A stretch of DNA of 15,624 nt, taken from the NCBI GenBank assembly GCA_946482335.1, contig CAMLRG010000129.1:1-15624 (forward strand). Direction: 5' to 3'. This DNA is from an uncultured Duganella sp. (GTDB lineage Bacteria; Pseudomonadota; Gammaproteobacteria; Burkholderiales; Burkholderiaceae). Below, piece by piece: positions 1 to 8,129 of the stretch; position 1 is the stretch's first letter; each line of letters starts with the position of its first letter. Made by a program: the position numbers and the translations under genes. Below the pieces are notes generated by a model that was not told the DNA's origin, did no database searches, and saw nothing but the letters and a program-made list of their open reading frames with translations.

Positions 1-1
1 C

Positions 2-205
2 GAAGGCGGCTTCCGCGCAGAGCGCAGCGAAGGCGGCTTCCGCAACCGTGCCGACAGCGGCGGTTTCCGTTCCGAAGGCGGCTTCCGCAAGGAAGGCGGG
101 TTCCGTGAGCGTGGCGAAAGCAACTTCCGCCGTGACCGCGAAGCGGGCGGCGGCTTCAAGGGTCCGCGTACCGATGCGCCGCGCCGCCCTTGGGGTGACC
201 GTTAA
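2..205 (+). CDS. C-terminal Gly/Arg/Phe-rich tail of an unidentified, probably RNA-binding protein (5' end outside window)
   Basis: The open frame enters from the left edge and stops at TAA 203-205, giving about 67 residues. The tail is built on a degenerate E-G-G-F-R unit (EGGFR, SGGFR, EGGFR, EGGFR, then SNFR and GGFK variants) and ends APRRPWGDR. Such RGG-like basic tails are known on DEAD-box RNA helicases and on RluB-type 23S rRNA pseudouridine synthases of betaproteobacteria, where they help bind RNA. The catalytic domain lies outside the window, so I cannot choose between these families. A hairpin and a rho-independent terminator follow, so this is the last gene of its transcript. The DNA shows the same repetition (GAAGGCGGCTTCCG and variants), which follows from the protein repeat and could change in copy number by slippage. 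Confidence 0.6.
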   Translation, partial: EGGFRAERSEGGFRNRADSGGFRSEGGFRKEGGFRERGESNFRRDREAGGGFKGPRTDAPRRPWGDR

Positions 206-220
206 ACCCCGGTCATCGGG

Positions 221-248
221 TCAGATCCTGGGTTCCGGCCCAGGCTGA
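221..248. repeat. Imperfect inverted repeat (hairpin) after the first gene
   Basis: TCAG-AT-CCTGGG (221-232) pairs with CCCAGG-CTGA (239-248) across a six-base loop, with a two-base bulge. Its left flank reads GGGTCAGATCC, one base different from the GGGTCAGACCC unit that forms the hairpin at 5326-5349, so it may be a decayed member of the same intergenic repeat family. No T-run follows, so it is not a terminator by itself. Confidence 0.45.
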
Positions 249-253
249 GTGCA

Positions 254-289
254 GGCCGCACGGGGCAACCCGGCGGCCTTTTTCTTTTG
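254..289 (+). terminator. Rho-independent terminator of the first gene
   Basis: GGCCG (254-258) pairs with CGGCC (274-278) and CGGG (261-264) with CCCG (268-271) around a loop reading GCAA, a GNRA-type tetraloop placed asymmetrically in the stem. The stem is followed by a T-rich tract TTTTTCTTTT (279-288). It ends the transcript of the upstream gene before the L,D-transpeptidase gene. Confidence 0.8.
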
Positions 290-336
290 TTCGTCATCGA
301 ACAGAGCGGGGCGAAAAAGCGCGCGACACTGCGCCC

Positions 337-1233
337 ATGAGAACCGTTTTGATCGTCCTGTTGTTAGCCAGCACGGGCGCGCACGCCGCCCAGGACTCGC
401 CCTCCCTCATCGTGCGCGCCCAGGTGCTGCTGGACCGGGCCAATTTCTCGGCTGGACAGATCGACGGCGTGGCCGGCAGCAATATGCGGCAAGCCTTGCT
501 CGGCTTCCAGCGCGCGCGCGGCTTGCAGCAATCGGGCACGGCGGACCAGGCCACGCTGGCGGCGCTCGACGATGGGCAGCCGGTGCTGTCCTCTTATACC
601 GTGACCGAGGCGGACGTCGCCGGTCCCTTCGAGCCAATCCCCGAAGAGATGGCCGACAAGGCCAAGATGCAAGCCCTGGGTTACGCCAGCGCGGCGGAAG
701 CGCTGGGGGAGCGTTTCCACGCCAGCCCAGCCCTCCTGCGCAAACTCAATCCCGGCAAGAACATCGAACGTGCAGGCGAACAGATCGTGGTGCCGAATGT
801 CGGCGCGCGCGCTTTGCCGGCCGCCGCCACCATCGTCGTGGACCGCAGCGACCGTACGCTTTCCCTGCTTGACGCGACCGGCAGGGTGATGGCGCAGATG
901 CCATCGAGTACCGGCAGCGAACATGATCCGCTGCCGGTCGGGCAATGGAAAGTGAATGGGGTGTCGCGCAATCCACCGTTCCACTACAACCCGGAACTAT
1001 TCTGGGATGCGCAGCCCGGCGACAGCAAGGCCACCATCCCGCCGGGACCGAACAATCCGGTCGGCGTCGCCTGGATCGATTTATCGAAAGACCATTACGG
1101 CATCCACGGCACGCCCGAACCGGGCAAGATTGGCAAGACGCAGTCGCACGGCTGCATCCGGCTCGCGAACTGGGACGCCGCGCGCGTCGCCGATGCCGTG
1201 CGACCGGGGACGCCAGTCGTGCTGCAGGAATAA
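337..1233 (+). CDS. Exported L,D-transpeptidase (YkuD domain) with N-terminal peptidoglycan-binding region
   Basis: A 298-residue protein. Residues 1-18 are a Sec signal peptide ([18 protein letters not shown]), placing it in the periplasm. Residues about 24-78 match a PG_binding_1 fold ([12 protein letters not shown], then GFQRARGL). Residues about 115-154 look like a degenerate LysM segment (LLRKLNPG, then IVVPNV). Residues about 165-297 are the YkuD catalytic domain with the motif H257-G and S270-HGC-IRL, catalytic Cys273. Family members make 3-3 (mDAP-mDAP) crosslinks in peptidoglycan or attach proteins to it. Which of these applies cannot be read from sequence. No clear Shine-Dalgarno precedes the ATG, but the signal peptide fixes this start. 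The M23 gene follows 10 bp after the stop and is probably co-transcribed. Confidence 0.93.
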   Translation: MRTVLIVLLLASTGAHAAQDSPSLIVRAQVLLDRANFSAGQIDGVAGSNMRQALLGFQRARGLQQSGTADQATLAALDDGQPVLSSYTVTEADVAGPFEPIPEEMADKAKMQALGYASAAEALGERFHASPALLRKLNPGKNIERAGEQIVVPNVGARALPAAATIVVDRSDRTLSLLDATGRVMAQMPSSTGSEHDPLPVGQWKVNGVSRNPPFHYNPELFWDAQPGDSKATIPPGPNNPVGVAWIDLSKDHYGIHGTPEPGKIGKTQSHGCIRLANWDAARVADAVRPGTPVVLQE

Positions 1234-1239
1234 GGAGGC
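1234..1239 (+). promoter_or_regulatory. Ribosome binding site deciding the M23 gene start
   Basis: A GGAGG core (1234-1238) begins directly after the TAA of the L,D-transpeptidase (1231-1233) and sits five bases before ATG 1244. It selects that ATG over starts farther upstream in the same open frame, and it suggests translational coupling of the two genes. Confidence 0.75.
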
Positions 1240-1243
1240 CGCC

Positions 1244-2023
1244 ATGAGACCTGTTGGCGCATTCGGTACCCTGATCTTCGGCATTGTGCTCGGCGCCGGT
1301 GGCACGTTACTGCTGATCAGCCGGGTGCCGCTGGACCAAAAAGAACACACGGTCGTCAGCAATCCGCTCGAGCGCAAGGCGCCCGACATTGTCCCCGCAC
1401 CGGCGCCGCAATCCACAACCGGGACCCCGCCCTCACCTGCCTTGACGCCAGCCCAGGCGGCCCCCATCGATCCGCCGCAAGTGGCCGCGGCGCCAAGCGC
1501 GCCCGGCGCCAGCAAGGCTGCGGGCGACTCGATGGCCGGCATGCGCGCCGCCGACAGCAGCGGCGCAGGCGGCCTAGCGGCCAGCGGCAGCGGCATGTCC
1601 TTGCTGACGCCTGTCGCCGGCGTCAAGCCGGCCCAGATCAGCGACACCTACGACCAGCCGCGCGGCAGCGAGCGCAGGCACGAAGCCCTCGACATTACCG
1701 CTCCCATCGGAACCCCGGTGGTGGCCGTGGCCGACGGCAGGATCGCCAAGCTGTTCAACAGCAAACCCGGCGGCCTGACCATCTACCAGTTCGACCCGGC
1801 CGAGAAATACGCCTACTACTATGCCCACCTGGACCGCTATGCCACGGCGCTGAAGGAAGGCCAGCAAGTCAAGCGCGGGGAAGTGATCGGCTATGTCGGC
1901 GCCAGCGGCAACGCCAATCCGGCAGCACCGCACCTGCACTTCGCCATGTTCGAACTGGGCCCGGAAAAGAACTGGTGGCAGGGCAAACCCGTCAACCCCT
2001 ACCCGCTGCTCGGGCCCCAGTGA
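1244..2023 (+). CDS. Membrane-anchored M23 (LytM-type) peptidoglycan endopeptidase
   Basis: The 259-residue protein starts at ATG 1244, chosen for its strong ribosome site and for the N-terminal membrane segment it exposes (residues about 5-26, an uncleaved anchor). Residues about 30-130 are an Ala/Pro/Ser-rich periplasmic linker. Residues about 131-259 are a peptidase M23 domain. The zinc and catalytic positions are present: H146-x3-D150 (RRHEALDI), YYAHLD near 190, and H230-x-H232 (APHLHF), so the enzyme should be active rather than an EnvC-like inactive activator. M23 enzymes cut peptide crosslinks (4-3 type). It follows the L,D-transpeptidase closely. Its last 25 bp overlap the end of the convergent DUF882 gene. 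Confidence 0.92.
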   Translation: MRPVGAFGTLIFGIVLGAGGTLLLISRVPLDQKEHTVVSNPLERKAPDIVPAPAPQSTTGTPPSPALTPAQAAPIDPPQVAAAPSAPGASKAAGDSMAGMRAADSSGAGGLAASGSGMSLLTPVAGVKPAQISDTYDQPRGSERRHEALDITAPIGTPVVAVADGRIAKLFNSKPGGLTIYQFDPAEKYAYYYAHLDRYATALKEGQQVKRGEVIGYVGASGNANPAAPHLHFAMFELGPEKNWWQGKPVNPYPLLGPQ

Positions 2024-2550
2024 CGCACGCGGCCGGTGTCCATGTGCACGAATTGCGAGCCCGGATAGTAGCCTACACCGCCGCCTTTCAAGGCCAGGGC
2101 CGCCTTGTGCAGGCGCGCCAGGTCGCGGCCCGGGATCCGCACGTCGATCGCCTTGCCTTCGATATGCATGCTGTGTTTGGCCACGCCCCCGCTGGCTTCG
2201 GCCAGCTTGCGGTTGGTCTCGGGCGAGCGATAGCCTGAAATCACGTGGATCACTTCATGGTTGCTGAATTGCGAACTGACGCGGTCGAGCAGGAGCAGCA
2301 ATTCCGGGTCGATGGGGGCGACCTTGTCGTTGCGGTGGTCGCGCAGCAGGCGGTTGATGTCCTGCAGCGCTTCCGGGATGAACTGCCCCTCGGCCCAGAA
2401 CAGGGTGCGCAGGGTTTCACCGGTATGCGTGTTGTAGAAACGCAGGCTGCGTTCGTGCGGCGCGGCGATGGCCGCACGCGCCATGGCCGGCAGCGCCAGG
2501 GCCGAGGCCACGGCGACTGAGCTCTTGAGGAAAGATCGACGTTGGTTCAT
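1999..2550 (-). CDS. Tat-exported DUF882/MepK-like (YcbK, M15-type) murein endopeptidase
   Basis: 183 residues. The N-terminus carries a twin-arginine signal ([11 protein letters not shown], hydrophobic stretch, AMARA cleavage region), so the protein is probably exported folded. The rest matches the DUF882/Peptidase_M15 family: [10 protein letters not shown], then S127-M-H129-I-E-G-K-A-I-D136 (the SxHxxGxAxD zinc motif) and VH169MD, giving the His-Asp-His zinc site. E. coli MepK (YcbK) of this family cuts 3-3 crosslinks made by L,D-transpeptidases. That specificity is inferred here from family membership. The gene converges on the M23 gene with a 25 bp overlap and diverges from marR. Its ribosome site is weak. 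Confidence 0.9.
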   Translation of the reverse strand: MNQRRSFLKSSVAVASALALPAMARAAIAAPHERSLRFYNTHTGETLRTLFWAEGQFIPEALQDINRLLRDHRNDKVAPIDPELLLLLDRVSSQFSNHEVIHVISGYRSPETNRKLAEASGGVAKHSMHIEGKAIDVRIPGRDLARLHKAALALKGGGVGYYPGSQFVHMDTGRVRHWGPSSG

Positions 2551-2611
2551 GGCTGTAGCTTACCGCTGGCACCGATTCCATGCTTTTATGGCGCGCGGCA
2601 AGAATTCCCTA

Positions 2612-2628
2612 TATACTTGATTACTCAA
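2612..2628. promoter_or_regulatory. Candidate -10 box and MarR operator upstream of marR
   Basis: TTGATTACTCAA (2617-2628) is a near-perfect palindrome (10 of 12 positions symmetric) lying 20 bp before the marR start. A TATACT -10-like element (2612-2617) touches it. I see no convincing -35 box. MarR proteins usually bind such short palindromes over their own promoter, so autoregulation of marR and the efflux gene is a reasonable inference. The DUF882 start lies about 60 bp away on the other strand. Confidence 0.35.
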
Positions 2629-2648
2629 ACATCATTCAATTAACAATC

Positions 2649-3071
2649 ATGGACAACGCACTTGAATTCTGCCAGCGCCTGGCGCGCGCCCACGCCACCA
2701 TTATCCGCCGATTGGACACAGTTTTGGGCGGCCACCATGGCCTCAGTTTCAGCGACTTCATGCTGCTGCAAAGCCTGGCCAATGCCCCCGGCGGCCGCTT
2801 GCGCCGGGTCGACCTGGCCGAGCGCCTCGGACTGACCGCATCCGGCGTCACCCGTACCCTGCTGCCGCTGGAAAAGACCGGCTGGGTGGCACGCCAGGCC
2901 GATGAACGCGATGCCCGCGTGGGCTACGCGGTGATCACCGCCGCCGGCCACGCACTGCTGGACAACGCGCAGCGCACCGCCGCGGAATACGCAGCCGACC
3001 TGCTGCGCCACTCGCGCGACGATGAACTGGCGCCGCTGAACGTTGTGCTGGGCAACCTGATCGGGCCTTAA
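2649..3071 (+). CDS. MarR-family transcriptional regulator
   Basis: I chose ATG 2649 (140 residues: MDNALEFCQRLARAHATIIR...) over ATG 2580. The longer form would add 23 residues encoded by the AT-rich palindromic promoter-like region and exceeds the usual MarR length of about 140-150. The winged helix spans residues about 35-100: LSFSDFMLLQSLA, RRVDLAERLGLTASGVTRTL (recognition helix) and the wing ADERDARVGYAVIT, with the conserved DxRD-type acidic/arginine pattern. Flanking helices provide dimerisation. An MFS efflux gene begins two bases after the stop, the classic layout of a ligand-relieved repressor and its pump. The ligand is unknown. Confidence 0.88.
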   Translation: MDNALEFCQRLARAHATIIRRLDTVLGGHHGLSFSDFMLLQSLANAPGGRLRRVDLAERLGLTASGVTRTLLPLEKTGWVARQADERDARVGYAVITAAGHALLDNAQRTAAEYAADLLRHSRDDELAPLNVVLGNLIGP

Positions 3072-3073
3072 CG

Positions 3074-4336
3074 ATGGCACCCAGCCTGAAAAACGATGCC
3101 AACTTCCGCTGGCTGCTGTCCGGCGGCATCCTGTCGATGCTGGGCGACCAATTCACCCTGATCGCCCTGCCCTGGCTGGTGCTGAAACTGACAGGCGATC
3201 CGCTCTCGCTCGGCCTGGTGCTGGCTTTGCTCGGCGCGCCGCGCGCCATCTTCATCCTGGTCGGCGGCGCGCTGGTCGACCGCTATTCGCCCAAACGCGT
3301 GCTGATGCTGTCCAAGCACGCCAGCGCGCTGCTGCTGGGCGTGATGGCGGCACTGACCCTGTCGGGCACTACCAGCCTGCCTGCAGTGTACGCACTGTCG
3401 CTCGGTATCGGACTGGCGCAGGCATTCGCCATTCCCTCCGGGACTTCGATCATGCCGCGCACCGTGCCGCGCGAACTGCTGCAGGCGGCGAACGGGGCGA
3501 TGATGGGCATCCGCCAGGTGGGCTTGCTGGCTGGCCCCCTGCTGGCCGCCTTGCTGCTGGCGGTAGGCGGCGATGGCGCCGGCGGCACGCAGGCATTGGG
3601 CCTGGCGTTTGCCTTCGATTGCGCCAGTTTTGTCATCTCCGCGTGGACTTTGTCCAGGGTGCGTCCGCTGCCAATGCCAGGCGCCGCGCCGGCGCCATCC
3701 ACAGGCGTCTGGCGCTCGGTCGGCGAAGGGATTGCCGCGGTGTGGCGCGACGTGGAGATGCGCGCCTGCTTCGGCTATTGGGGACTGGTGTCGCTGCTGG
3801 TCGGTGGCGCCATGCAGGTGGCGCTGCCGGTGCTGGCAAAAGAGCGCCTGCATGACGGTTCCGCTTTCGGCCTGCTGATGGCGGCGCATGGTGCGGGAAG
3901 CCTGCTGGGCATGGCGTGGTCCGCCGCATCGTCGCGCCGGGGCGGCGCCACTCCCGTGGAGCGCATGCGCATCGGCCGGATGGCGCTGTCCATCGACGCC
4001 ATTGCCGGCGTCCTGCTGCTGCCGTTGGGCGCCATTACCGCACTGTGGCAAGCCGGCCTGCTGCTGCTCGCGCTGGGCGCCCTGCAAGGTGTGATCAACG
4101 TCGTGATCTTCACCTGGATCCAGCAGCGCGTGGCGCCGCACATGATCGGCCGCACCATGAGCATCTTTATGTTCATCCTGTTCGGGCTGGCCCCGTTGTC
4201 GTCGGCGGCCACCGGCTGGCTGTTGCAGTACCTGACCCTCGCGCAAATGTTCGCCGGCGGCGGGATCGTGCTCCTGGCCTGCGTTGCGCTGGCGTGGCTC
4301 TTCACGCCGATGCGGCGCATTGGCGTGACCGGGTAG
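3074..4336 (+). CDS. MFS efflux transporter (DHA3/MFS_3-like)
   Basis: 420 residues with about twelve hydrophobic segments. The N-terminus (NFRWLLSGGILSMLGDQF, then IALPWLVLKLTGDPLSLG) is typical of the DHA3 drug:H+ antiporter group, which includes macrolide and siderophore exporters. The loop 2-3 signature motif A is visible at residues about 64-75 (GGALVDRYSPKR). The central cytoplasmic loop lies near residues 195-220 (RVRPLPMPGAAPAPSTG). It starts two bases after the marR stop without a separate promoter, so it is very probably translated from the marR transcript and controlled by it. The substrate cannot be read from sequence. Confidence 0.88.
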   Translation: MAPSLKNDANFRWLLSGGILSMLGDQFTLIALPWLVLKLTGDPLSLGLVLALLGAPRAIFILVGGALVDRYSPKRVLMLSKHASALLLGVMAALTLSGTTSLPAVYALSLGIGLAQAFAIPSGTSIMPRTVPRELLQAANGAMMGIRQVGLLAGPLLAALLLAVGGDGAGGTQALGLAFAFDCASFVISAWTLSRVRPLPMPGAAPAPSTGVWRSVGEGIAAVWRDVEMRACFGYWGLVSLLVGGAMQVALPVLAKERLHDGSAFGLLMAAHGAGSLLGMAWSAASSRRGGATPVERMRIGRMALSIDAIAGVLLLPLGAITALWQAGLLLLALGALQGVINVVIFTWIQQRVAPHMIGRTMSIFMFILFGLAPLSSAATGWLLQYLTLAQMFAGGGIVLLACVALAWLFTPMRRIGVTG

Positions 4337-4346
4337 AATCAGCACC

Positions 4347-5309
4347 ATGGAAACCAAATGGCTCGAAGACTTTATCTCCCTGGTTGAAACGAACAGTTTC
4401 AGCCGCTCGGCGCAGTTGCGCCACGTGACGCAGCCGGCGTTTTCACGGCGCATCCAGTCGCTGGAAAACTGGCTGGGCATGGATTTGATCGACCGCACCT
4501 CTTATCCGACGCGCGTGACCCCGGCGGGCCTGGTGTTTTACGAGCAGGCACTGGAAATGCTCAGCCAGATCAACGGCGTGCGCGAACTGCTGCGCGGCAA
4601 GAGGGCGGCGGCGCTGAACAGCATCGACCTGGCGGTGCCGCATACGCTGTCGCTTACCTTCGTCCCGAAATGGATCACGCAGCTGGAGGAGGAATTCGCG
4701 CCGATCAATTCGCGCCTGATGGCGCTGAACGTGCACGATGCGGTGCTGCAGCTGGTGGAAGGCGGCTGCGACCTGCTGCTTTGCTACCACCATCCGCGCC
4801 AGCCGGTGCAGCTCGATCCGGGGCGCTACGACATGCTGGTGCTGGGACGCGAAGCCTTGCGCGCCTATTCGCGCTGCGACAAATCGAGACAGCCGGAATT
4901 CGTGCTGCCGGGACGGAAGACGGCGCCGCTGCCCTATCTTTCGTACACCACCAATGCCTACCTGGCGCGCATGGTGGACCTGATCATGGCGGATGCGAAG
5001 CAGGCACTGCACTTTGAGACGCACTACGAAACCGATATGGCGGAAGGCTTGAAGATGATGGCGCTGGAGGGGCGCGGGGTGGCCTTCCTGCCTGAGTCGG
5101 CGGTGACGCGCGAAGTGAAACAGAAGCTGCTCGCGCCGGCCGACGGCGGACGGGGCGAGTGGGAGATCGAGATGGAAATCCGGCTGTACCGCGAGCGGCC
5201 CAGCGCCGCGCGGCCGGGCAAGGCGATTGTGGCCAGGCTGTGGGAGCATCTGGCCGAGCGGCAGAAGCCGGCGTCGGCCAAGCGCAGGGTGCCGGCGTCG
5301 GACCGCTGA
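4347..5309 (+). CDS. LysR-type transcriptional regulator, HypT/YjiE-like
   Basis: 320 residues. The N-terminal winged helix-turn-helix covers residues about 1-65 (METKWLEDFISLVETNSFSR, SAQLRHVTQPAFSRRIQSLE, with the recognition helix at QPAFSRRI). The effector-binding domain runs from about 90 to 295. The opening ETKWL-DF and QPAFSRRI-SLE resemble, from memory, E. coli HypT (YjiE), a hypochlorite-responsive regulator. Whether oxidation sensing is conserved is not known. The gene starts 10 bp after the MFS stop, so it may share that transcript, and it lies directly before glutamate dehydrogenase, whose upstream region holds a LysR-style palindrome. A role in gdh control is an inference from this position. 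The C-terminal tail (PASAKRRVPASDR) is short and basic. Confidence 0.85.
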   Translation: METKWLEDFISLVETNSFSRSAQLRHVTQPAFSRRIQSLENWLGMDLIDRTSYPTRVTPAGLVFYEQALEMLSQINGVRELLRGKRAAALNSIDLAVPHTLSLTFVPKWITQLEEEFAPINSRLMALNVHDAVLQLVEGGCDLLLCYHHPRQPVQLDPGRYDMLVLGREALRAYSRCDKSRQPEFVLPGRKTAPLPYLSYTTNAYLARMVDLIMADAKQALHFETHYETDMAEGLKMMALEGRGVAFLPESAVTREVKQKLLAPADGGRGEWEIEMEIRLYRERPSAARPGKAIVARLWEHLAERQKPASAKRRVPASDR

Positions 5310-5311
5310 CG

Positions 5312-5375
5312 AAACCGGTAAACCAGGGTCAGACCCGAGGGTCTGACCCTTGGGTCTGCCCCGCCTTACCGGTTT
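5312..5375. repeat. Compound intergenic hairpin built from GGGTCTGACCC repeats
   Basis: The outer arms AAACCGGTAA (5312-5321) and TTACCGGTTT (5366-5375) are perfect 10 bp complements. Inside, GGGTCAGACCC (5326-5336) and GGGTCTGACCC (5339-5349) are perfect 11 bp complements two bases apart. A third copy, GGGTCTGCCCC (5352-5362), differs from the second by one base. It lies straight after the LysR stop. There is no T-run, so it is more like a REP/BIME-type extragenic palindrome than a terminator, although the folded RNA could slow polymerase or protect the upstream mRNA end. Confidence 0.7.
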
Positions 5376-5408
5376 GTTCGGATGTAGTTTTGCTCCACAA
5401 AACAAGGT

Positions 5409-5425
5409 TATGCAAATTTTGCATA
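5409..5425. promoter_or_regulatory. Perfect 17 bp palindrome, candidate LysR-type binding site upstream of gdhA
   Basis: TATGCAAATTTTGCATA is symmetric about T5417 (8 bp arms) and fits the LysR T-N11-A rule (T5411 to A5423). It is strikingly AT-rich against its surroundings. It lies 85-101 bp before the gdhA start. If the weak TTGGCC (5445-5450) / TAAGAT (5469-5474) pair is the promoter, the palindrome centre would be near -64, the usual LysR recognition-site position. The regulator encoded just upstream is the obvious candidate binder; this is an inference. Confidence 0.5.
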
Positions 5426-5444
5426 GGCGAATGCGCACTCGGCA

Positions 5445-5474
5445 TTGGCCTCTGCCATTGGGCAGGAATAAGAT
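5445..5474 (+). promoter_or_regulatory. Weak candidate sigma-70 promoter for gdhA
   Basis: TTGGCC (5445-5450) and TAAGAT (5469-5474) are separated by 18 bp and match the -35 and -10 consensus only partly, as expected for an activator-dependent promoter. The predicted start would leave a leader of about 30 bases before ATG 5510. Other placements cannot be excluded. Confidence 0.25.
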
Positions 5475-5509
5475 TCGCCGCGTTACCGAACAACTGAGCG
5501 AGTCACATA

Positions 5510-6793
5510 ATGACCAACCACGCCTTGCCTTCCTACCTCAATCCCGACGATCTCGGTCCTTGGGGCCAGTACCTGAAACAAATTGACCGCGTCACCCCTT
5601 ACCTGGGCAACCTCTCGCGCTGGGTCGAAACCCTGAAGCGTCCCAAGCGCATCCTGACCGTCGACGTGCCTATCGAGCGCGACGACGGCTCGATCGCCCA
5701 CTACGAAGGCTATCGCGTTCAACACAATATGTCTCGCGGCCCAGGCAAGGGCGGCGTGCGCTTCCACCAGGACGTGACCCTGTCGGAAGTGATGGCGCTT
5801 TCGGCATGGATGACGGTGAAAAACGCCGCCGTCAACGTGCCTTACGGTGGCGCGAAAGGTGGTATCCGTGTCGATCCGAAGACCCTGTCCAAAGGTGAAC
5901 TGCAGCGCCTGACCCGCCGCTACACCAGCGAGATCAGCCTGATCATCGGCCCGACCAAGGATATTCCTGCGCCGGACGTCAACACCAATGAGCAGGTGAT
6001 GGCATGGATGATGGACTCCTACGCCATGATCGAAGGCAACCTGTCCACCGGCGTGGTGACCGGCAAGCCAATCTCGATGGGCGGCTCGCTGGGCCGTCGC
6101 GAAGCAACCGGCCGCGGCGTGTTCGTGACCGGCCGTGAAGCGGCTGCCAAGCGCGGCGTCGCCATCCAGGGCGCCCGCATCGCCATCCAGGGCTTCGGCA
6201 ACGTGGGCGGCATCGCCGCCAATATGTTCGTCGATGCAGGCGCCAAGATCATCGCCGTGCAGGACCATACCGGCACCGTGGTGCACCAGGGCGGCCTGGA
6301 CGTGGCCCAGCTGCACAAGCACGTTGCCGAAACCGGCGGCGTCGCCGGCTTCCCTGGCGCCGAAGCGACCCAGGACCGCGATTCCTTCTGGGGCATCGAG
6401 TCCGACATCCTGGTTCCGGCAGCACTGGAACAGCAGATCACCGCTAAGAATGCAGCCCAGATCCGTACCAAGATCATCCTGGAAGGCGCCAACGGCCCGA
6501 CCACTCCGGAAGCGGACGACATCCTGAACGACAAGGACATCCTGATCGTGCCGGACGTGCTGTGCAACGCCGGCGGCGTGACCGTGTCCTACTTCGAGTG
6601 GGTGCAGGACTTCTCCTCCTTCTTCTGGAGCGAGGAAGAAATCAACGCACGCCTGACCCGCATCATGCAGGACGCCTTCAACTCGGTATGGGAAGTGGCG
6701 CAGGACAAGAAGGTTTCGCTGCGCACCGCAACCTTCATCCTGGCATGCTCGCGCGTGCTGGCTGCCCGCGAAGTCCGTGGCCTGTACCCTTAA
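5510..6793 (+). CDS. gdhA: Glutamate dehydrogenase (Glu/Leu/Phe/Val dehydrogenase family)
   Basis: 427 residues, normal for the small hexameric GDH class. It interconverts L-glutamate and 2-oxoglutarate plus ammonium in the cytoplasm. The N-terminal ELFV dimerisation/substrate domain (about 30-170) contains [11 protein letters not shown] (K80), K104 (TVKNAAVN), the catalytic PYGGAKGG (K116) and PAPDVNTN (D156). The Rossmann domain (about 190-425) has GFGNVGG at 228-234, and the second strand ends at D252. I do not assign NAD or NADP preference from this. The start [20 protein letters not shown] fits the family, though the ribosome site is poor. A HypT-like LysR gene and a palindrome lie upstream; a terminator and malic enzyme lie downstream. 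Branched-chain or aromatic amino acid dehydrogenase activity is a less likely alternative. Confidence 0.93.
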   Translation: MTNHALPSYLNPDDLGPWGQYLKQIDRVTPYLGNLSRWVETLKRPKRILTVDVPIERDDGSIAHYEGYRVQHNMSRGPGKGGVRFHQDVTLSEVMALSAWMTVKNAAVNVPYGGAKGGIRVDPKTLSKGELQRLTRRYTSEISLIIGPTKDIPAPDVNTNEQVMAWMMDSYAMIEGNLSTGVVTGKPISMGGSLGRREATGRGVFVTGREAAAKRGVAIQGARIAIQGFGNVGGIAANMFVDAGAKIIAVQDHTGTVVHQGGLDVAQLHKHVAETGGVAGFPGAEATQDRDSFWGIESDILVPAALEQQITAKNAAQIRTKIILEGANGPTTPEADDILNDKDILIVPDVLCNAGGVTVSYFEWVQDFSSFFWSEEEINARLTRIMQDAFNSVWEVAQDKKVSLRTATFILACSRVLAAREVRGLYP

Positions 6794-6835
6794 TCAAATA
6801 TCAAGCCGGGCGCCCGCGTAGCGCCCTGCACACTG

Positions 6836-6873
6836 CGCCCGCACCGGCTACACTGGCCTGTGCGGGCGTTTTT
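6836..6873 (+). terminator. Strong rho-independent terminator after gdhA, close before the malic enzyme start
   Basis: CGCCCGCAC (6836-6844) pairs perfectly with GTGCGGGCG (6860-6868), followed by TTTTT (6869-6873). The loop is 15 bases. It ends only 23 bp before the malic enzyme ATG, leaving no room for a separate promoter downstream. The malic enzyme must therefore be reached by read-through or from a promoter upstream of or overlapping the hairpin. An overlapping GGGCG...CGCCC pairing (about 6818-6836) could compete with it. Confidence 0.85.
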
Positions 6874-6896
6874 CGCAGAACAAAAGGAGAAGCAGC

Positions 6897-8125
<1,229 letters not shown>

Positions 8126-8129
<4 letters not shown>

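Noticed and set aside
1..180. Regular GAAGGCGGCTTCCG-like DNA repeats resembling a CRISPR or tandem-repeat locus
   Set aside because: The spacing is codon-like, there are no unique spacers of constant size, and the frame reads as an EGGFR protein repeat ending in a proper stop.
2580..2648. Upstream ATG 2580 as the marR start
   Set aside because: It would translate the AT-rich palindrome/promoter-like region and make the protein longer than usual; ATG 2649 gives a normal MarR length.
4334..4339. TAGAAT as a -10 box for a leaderless LysR transcript
   Set aside because: There is no -35 partner, and it overlaps the MFS stop codon; co-transcription with the MFS gene is simpler.
3068..4498. Long minus-strand open frame (476 codons) opposite the MFS gene
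   Set aside because: It is antisense to a clear twelve-helix transporter, with Gln/His/Arg-rich low-complexity translation; a frame shadow.
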